Origin: Treponema sp.
GTDB taxonomy: Bacteria > Spirochaetota > Spirochaetia > Treponematales > Breznakiellaceae
NCBI GenBank assembly: GCA_031277045.1
Contig: JAISLX010000143.1
Coordinates: 1 to 19,680 of the forward strand
DNA length: 19,680 nucleotides
Direction of reading: 5' to 3'
Each line of letters starts with the position of its first letter. Positions within the stretch are counted from its first letter, which is position 1. A program made the position numbers and the translations under genes. Positions 16,275 to 19,680 of the stretch are shown here, piece by piece. The notes under the pieces were generated by a model. It was not told the origin of the DNA. It did no database searches and was given only the letters and a program-made list of their open reading frames with translations.

Positions 16275-17171
16275 CTATTCTTTCACCGAACCCAATGTCA
16301 TGCCGGAAACAAAGTAACGCTGTAAAAAAGGGTAGACTATCAGGATTGGTACGGTGGCAATTACCGTAATGGCCATTTTAAGGGCTTCGGGGTTACGCTT
16401 GGCGTTACGCAGCCCTTCGGAATAAACATCAGCGCTGGAACTGACGTTTTGGGCGCTGTCCAGAACCTTCATCAGCTCATACTGGAGCGTGGAAAGGGCT
16501 TTGACCGCCCTGGCGTAAAGGTAGGTGTCGAACCAGCTGTTCCACTGCCCCACGGCAATAAACAGGGCTACTGTCGCCAGTACGGGCATACAGAGGGGCA
16601 GAATAATCCTGAAAAAGATCCGCACATCGTTGGCGCCGTCTATTTTTGCGGATTCCTGCAATGAAACCGGTATGTTCTGGATAAAAGTTCTGATAATAAT
16701 TACGTTAAATGCGCTGACAAGGCCGGGAATAATATAAACCCCAAAGGTATTTATCAGGCCAAGATTGCGGATCAGAATATATTCGGGGATAAGCCCGCCG
16801 CTGACATACATCGTAACAACCAGGAGGGTAGTAAAAAGCCTGCGGAACACAAAATCTTTCCGGCTTAACGCAAAGGCGAACATGGCGCAGCACAGCACCC
16901 CCGACAGAGTCCCCGCCACGGTACGAAGCACGGACATGCGGAACGCGGAAGGCAGGTTGCTCCCCGCCGAAAAAAGATCCCGGTAGTTATCAATGGTAGG
17001 AACCCGGGGCAGAATATGAATACCGCCTTTTACCGTATCAATAGGGTTGTTAAAAGATTTTGCCACCACGTTAAGAAAGGGGTAGAGGGTAATTACAATA
17101 ACCAGGAACATCAGAAACACAATTGCGGCGTCGGCAATGGAATTTACAATTTTTGACTGTTTTATCGTCAC
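16275..17171 (-). CDS. LplC/YtcP-type sugar ABC permease
   Basis: This 298-residue, six-helix membrane protein has an EAA loop LQESAKIDGANDVRIFFRI followed by LPLCMPVL (about residues 185-215). The N-terminal segment NVVAKSFNNPIDTVKGGI and the C-terminus LQRYFVSGMTLGSVKE are typical of YtcP/LplC proteins. The start is a GTG at 17171 with GGGGGAA upstream. It begins 11 bases after the stop of the LplB-type permease gene, so the two are translated together. It forms the transport channel with that subunit and takes ligand from the lipoprotein downstream. Confidence 0.92.
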   Translation of the reverse strand: MTIKQSKIVNSIADAAIVFLMFLVIVITLYPFLNVVAKSFNNPIDTVKGGIHILPRVPTIDNYRDLFSAGSNLPSAFRMSVLRTVAGTLSGVLCCAMFAFALSRKDFVFRRLFTTLLVVTMYVSGGLIPEYILIRNLGLINTFGVYIIPGLVSAFNVIIIRTFIQNIPVSLQESAKIDGANDVRIFFRIILPLCMPVLATVALFIAVGQWNSWFDTYLYARAVKALSTLQYELMKVLDSAQNVSSSADVYSEGLRNAKRNPEALKMAITVIATVPILIVYPFLQRYFVSGMTLGSVKE

Positions 17172-17182
17172 CGGTTCCCCCG

Positions 17183-18115
17183 CTAAATAAGGTGATCTTC
17201 GCCAATCCGCCGCGCCGCCGCATTGGCGCCGATGAGCAGAATAATGCTCACCACCGACTTGAATATCCCGATGGCGGTTCCAAAAGAATACCGGAAAAGG
17301 CCGATGCCATAATCCAGCGCGTATTTGTCCAGAACCAGAGATTTGGCGGATACTACGGAATTGCCCAGGAGCATTTGTTTTTCAAAGCCGATATTGATGA
17401 TATTTCCAATGCTCATGATTAACAGAATGGTGATGGTCGATCTGATCCCCGGCAGGGTAATGTACCATATTTTTTGCAGCCGGTTTACCCCGTCTATTTC
17501 CGCGGCCTCGTAAATCGCCGCGTCAATACCGGTAATGGCCGCCAGGTAAATAATGGCGTTCCAGCCGGTCTCTTTCCAAATATCGGAAAACACCACGATC
17601 CACCAAAAAAGATCCTGCCGGATCATAAAATTATACGGCTCTTTAAAAATTCCCGCGCGGATCAAAAGCTCATTGACCGGACCCGAAGGGGAAAGGATGG
17701 TAGTAACAATGTTTGCCACGATAACCCAGGAAACAAAATGGGGAAGGTACGAAACGGTTTGGGCAAACCGCTTAAAGTGAAGCGCGCGTAGTTCGTTCAA
17801 AAGAATGGCGAAAGCGATAGAAGTGCTAAACCCAAAGACAAGCCCTAAAAGGCTCATTCCCAGCGTGTTTTGCAGGGCCAGGTAGAACTGACGGGCCGCG
17901 AACAGGGCCTTGAAATGTTTAAGCCCCGCAAATTCCTGTTGAAAAAAACCAAACTGGGGCTTGTAATCCTGAAAGGCCATAGCCCATCCGGTGAGGGGAA
18001 TGTACTTAAAAACGATAAGCCAGACAACAAAAGGCGCCGACAACAGCAAAAGGTAACGCTGTTCAACCAGCCGCTTTAACCACGGTTTTTTCTTGTAAAT
18101 CGCGGCTTGCCGCAT
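17183..18115 (-). CDS. LplB/YteP-type sugar ABC permease
   Basis: From ATG 18115 this encodes 310 residues (MRQAAIYKKKPWLKRLVEQR). The ATG has GGGAG 6 bases upstream; an upstream in-frame start at 18166 would begin inside a leader hairpin and adds residues not seen in relatives. Six membrane helices are visible, with a typical LplB/YteP N-terminal block (YIPLTGWAMAFQDYKPQFGF) and EAA loop YEAAEIDGVNRLQKIWYIT followed by LPGIRSTI. It is the first gene of the LplBCA-type cassette and lies about 110 bases from the predicted promoter. No ATPase is nearby, so a shared MsmK/UgpC-type ATPase encoded elsewhere is presumed. Confidence 0.92.
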   Translation of the reverse strand: MRQAAIYKKKPWLKRLVEQRYLLLLSAPFVVWLIVFKYIPLTGWAMAFQDYKPQFGFFQQEFAGLKHFKALFAARQFYLALQNTLGMSLLGLVFGFSTSIAFAILLNELRALHFKRFAQTVSYLPHFVSWVIVANIVTTILSPSGPVNELLIRAGIFKEPYNFMIRQDLFWWIVVFSDIWKETGWNAIIYLAAITGIDAAIYEAAEIDGVNRLQKIWYITLPGIRSTITILLIMSIGNIINIGFEKQMLLGNSVVSAKSLVLDKYALDYGIGLFRYSFGTAIGIFKSVVSIILLIGANAAARRIGEDHLI

Positions 18116-18155
18116 ATCGTCTCCCTGCCGGTGTAGGATACCGCCGCATGTTAGA

Positions 18156-18188
18156 ACTTTCCCCAAAAGCTGAGGTTTTGGGGAAAGT
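18156..18188 (-). promoter_or_regulatory. 13-bp leader hairpin of the LplBCA-type operon
   Basis: ACTTTCCCCAAAA (18156-18168) and TTTTGGGGAAAGT (18176-18188) are perfect complements around a seven-base loop. It lies in the transcript leader between the promoter and the LplB-type start. It closely resembles the hairpin after the last gene of the same operon (14455-14491). Confidence 0.55.
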
Positions 18189-18205
18189 CCGTTATAAAGC
18201 GTTTT

Positions 18206-18221
18206 ATCGAAACGGTTCGAT
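18206..18221. promoter_or_regulatory. Putative LacI-family operator
   Basis: ATCGAAACGGTTCGAT is a 16-bp palindrome with one imperfect pair, of the size and central CG-rich style used by LacI/GalR-family repressors. It covers the expected transcription start of the sugar-uptake operon, where a repressor would block initiation. No LacI-type gene is in the window, so the regulator would act in trans. Confidence 0.5.
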
Positions 18222-18227
18222 TACGTT

Positions 18228-18256
18228 ATCGTACAGCCGCTTTTTGGAATTGTCAA
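18228..18256 (-). promoter_or_regulatory. Promoter of the LplBCA-type operon
   Basis: On the minus strand a perfect TTGACA (18256 to 18251), a 17-bp spacer and TACGAT (18233 to 18228) form a near-consensus sigma-70 promoter. Transcription should begin near 18221, about 105 bases before the LplB-type start. Confidence 0.75.
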
Positions 18257-18346
18257 GAAAAATGAAGAACCCCGCCGCAGAGCGCTAAACCTGACCCATA
18301 AATCAAGACCCGTCCAGCGGCGGTTTATTGTGAAGTAGAGCGGCGT

Positions 18347-18556
18347 TTCCCTCTCAAGGGGAACTTCTTTCCTCTGGAGGGGAACTTTTTCCCTCCAGAG
18401 GGAAACTTCTTCCCTTCGGAGAGAAACTTCTCCCCTCCGGAGGAAAAGTTTTCCCCTTTAGAGGGGAACTTTTGCCTTCCAGAGGGGAACTTTTTTCCTC
18501 TGGAAGGAAAGTTTTCCCCTTTAGAGGGGAGGTTTTTTCCTCTGGAGGAACATCGC
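18347..18556. repeat. Tandem array of a 21-bp palindromic unit, about 9.7 copies
   Basis: Nine consecutive 21-bp units start at 18347, 18368, 18389, 18410, 18431, 18452, 18473, 18494 and 18515, and a tenth (18536) decays after about 15 bases. The consensus is TTCCCTCTGGAGGGGAAC followed by TTT or TTC. No two whole units are identical; units 6 and 9 share their first 16 bases. Each unit has a short internal inverted repeat (CCCCT...AGGGG type), and changes often keep pairing. Units 2 and 3 pair over 11 bp (18371-18381 with 18391-18401), as do units 7 and 8 (18475-18485 with 18497-18507). The unit equals two helical turns and seven codons. One plus-strand frame (18302-18637) is open and reads FFPLEGN-like heptapeptides, but has no ATG, GTG or TTG start. 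Confidence 0.9.
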
Positions 18557-18610
18557 GTCCTCTACGGGACGCGGCGCGGTCCCCACGGCGCGGGTCCCCG
18601 CACAGCGGGG
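18554..18610 (-). terminator. GC-rich stem-loops downstream of the repeat-protein gene
   Basis: CGCGTCC/GGACGCG (18554-18573) and CCCCGC/GCGGGG with a three-base loop (18596-18610) lie just past the stop of the minus-strand gene at 18629. They probably end or protect its message; no U-tract was seen. Confidence 0.4.
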
Positions 18611-18628
18611 GCGCCCAAAAACAACGGG

Positions 18629-19680
18629 TTAGCCTGACTTGTAATATCTCCAGGGGATATCTTTGCCGGCGATTTTTACCGAGAAGACAGAGCCGCCTGA
18701 TTTGGGCCTTTTTTGATCAACTTGCACCAGATTCCAGCCGGCTTTGAGCGGAAGATTGATGGCATGGTAATAATTCCTGCCTATTGTTTTTGCCGCCCTG
18801 GTAATGGTAACGTCGCCGCTCACGTAGATGTAGCAAATCTCAGTGCCGTTCTCGTAGCCCGCTTCATCGGTATCATAGGCCCCCCTTGCAATTTTATAAC
18901 CTCCATAACCACTGTTGTCCACGCTAAAACTGCCTATGCTCGCGGCAGTTACGCCGCCGTTTGCCGGATCGAATGTCAGCGCGTTGTCCCCGTTGGTGTT
19001 GCCGAAGATACCCCAGCCGTTATAAGCGTCATTGGCATCCTTCTTGATGGGCAGCGTACTAATCGCAAGAGGGGCCGCGGGCGTAGTAAGCGTAAGCGTC
19101 AATTTGCCCCCGGTTATCGAGAGTTCCGTGCCCGCGTCGGCGTTAGTTACCCTGGGGACGGTTATGGACGCGCCATCGCCGGTAAGGGCGATACCGGTGT
19201 ACGTGATAGACGCCCGGCCGGTTACCGGTTCGGCAATAGCGGGGGCGCTCCATCCGCTGACTGTGGTGTCGCCGGTGTATGGCGGTGCAAACCCGATGGT
19301 ATGCACGGTTGTCTCGCCTTGTGTGGAAAAGTGCAGTTCGCTGTCCCATCTTTCAGTGTCGGAAGGAACACACCATTGAAGAACGCCCCGCTCTAACTCC
19401 CAATCCCTGGTGAATTCCCAGGACCGGGTTTGAATGAATCCGGCGGTGTCTTTTACCGCTTGCAGTAATTCATCTTTGAGCGCGGGGTTATCAGGATTAA
19501 AGTCATAAACCGTAACATCCCGTTCATTTTCGTTTCCCTGGTCCCATATCTGAATTTGAGACTGCACGATGCGAAGCAGTGTAGGTAAATCCCGGTTCGT
19601 GTTTGGTTCGCCGCCGCTTACAACCGGGTTCCCCGGCTTAAATCCGATGGTATGCACGGTTGTCTCGCCTTGTGCGGAAA
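18629..19680 (-). CDS. Repetitive, probably surface or secreted hypothetical protein (5' end outside window)
   Basis: The frame is open from the right edge to a TAA at 18629-18631, giving about 350 visible residues. A GTG at 19657 is a possible start, but the frame stays open before it (SAQGETT) and the same residues recur internally, so the true start lies beyond the window. The peptide FS(A/T)QGETTVHTIGF occurs at the edge and again 117 residues later, and the DNA is 36/37 identical there. The middle is rich in Thr, Ala, Gly and Val with beta-strand-like stretches (ASITYTGIALTGDGASITV, KLTLTLTTPAAPLAI), and the end has GRNYYHAINLPLKAGWNLVQ. No membrane segment or catalytic motif is visible. 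This composition suits an exported, beta-rich spirochaete surface protein; no specific family was recognised. Confidence 0.7.
   Translation of the reverse strand, partial: SAQGETTVHTIGFKPGNPVVSGGEPNTNRDLPTLLRIVQSQIQIWDQGNENERDVTVYDFNPDNPALKDELLQAVKDTAGFIQTRSWEFTRDWELERGVLQWCVPSDTERWDSELHFSTQGETTVHTIGFAPPYTGDTTVSGWSAPAIAEPVTGRASITYTGIALTGDGASITVPRVTNADAGTELSITGGKLTLTLTTPAAPLAISTLPIKKDANDAYNGWGIFGNTNGDNALTFDPANGGVTAASIGSFSVDNSGYGGYKIARGAYDTDEAGYENGTEICYIYVSGDVTITRAAKTIGRNYYHAINLPLKAGWNLVQVDQKRPKSGGSVFSVKIAGKDIPWRYYKSG
19293..19680 (-). repeat. 37-nt direct repeat, 351-bp period, inside the surface-protein gene
   Basis: Positions 19293-19329 and 19644-19680 match at 36 of 37 bases. The offset is exactly 351 bp (117 codons), so the reading frame is kept. 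The second copy ends at the window edge, so the match may be longer and more modules may follow. Confidence 0.85.

Noticed and set aside
18347..18556. CRISPR array
   Set aside because: The 21-bp units follow one another with no spacers and vary along their whole length; no cas gene is present.
18472..18747. 91-residue plus-strand ORF starting inside the repeat array
   Set aside because: It begins mid-array, runs antisense into the surface-protein gene, has no ribosome binding site, and its pattern comes from the 21-bp period.
19657..19680. GTG 19657 as the true start of the surface-protein gene
   Set aside because: The reading frame continues upstream with SAQGETT, matching an internal repeat of the same protein, so the gene extends past the window.

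Overview
The window looks like spirochaete chromosome, most plausibly a Treponema of the termite-gut type. This is an inference from protein style: an AGGTRD-type mature start on a binding protein, two ATPase-less sugar ABC cassettes, moderately high GC, and a repetitive secreted protein. No rRNA or other direct taxonomic marker is present. Most of the window is ordinary chromosomal gene content, with more unusual material at both edges.

Left edge (1-2154): a truncated IS1595-like transposase start on the minus strand is followed by AT-rich DNA. Next comes a small coiled-coil ORF that overlaps a ViaA-like von Willebrand A protein. The MoxR/RavA ATPase that normally accompanies ViaA is not in the window, and an IS lies where it would be expected. 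Middle (2200-10794): a complete ABC exporter half-transporter (minus), the membrane protease FtsH (plus), an M15-type zinc peptidase lipoprotein (minus) and DNA polymerase I with an intact proofreading domain (plus). The exporter/ftsH and peptidase/polA pairs are divergent; viaA/exporter and ftsH/peptidase are convergent.

Right part (10945-18115, all minus): two independent CUT1-type carbohydrate uptake cassettes lie head to tail. The upstream one is permease-permease-lipoprotein binding protein (LplB/LplC/LplA or YteP/YtcP/YtcQ style). It has a consensus promoter (TTGACA, 17 bp, TACGAT) and a palindrome at the expected transcription start that resembles a LacI-family operator. The downstream one is binding protein-permease-permease (MalE/F/G or UgpB/A/E style), with a 20-bp stem-loop just after the binding-protein gene. 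Neither cassette has an ATPase, so both presumably use a shared MsmK/UgpC-type ATPase encoded elsewhere.

Right edge (18290-19680): the most unusual segment. It has nearly ten tandem copies of a 21-bp, individually palindromic unit (18347-18556) in which neighbouring copies can pair with each other. The array also reads as a heptapeptide repeat. It sits just beyond the 3' end of a secreted-looking repeat protein, which runs off the window and contains a near-identical 37-nt repeat at a 351-bp period (117 codons). Short inverted repeats are frequent in the gene gaps on this side and probably serve as terminators or mRNA stabilisers.

No tRNA, rRNA, CRISPR array or known riboswitch was recognised.
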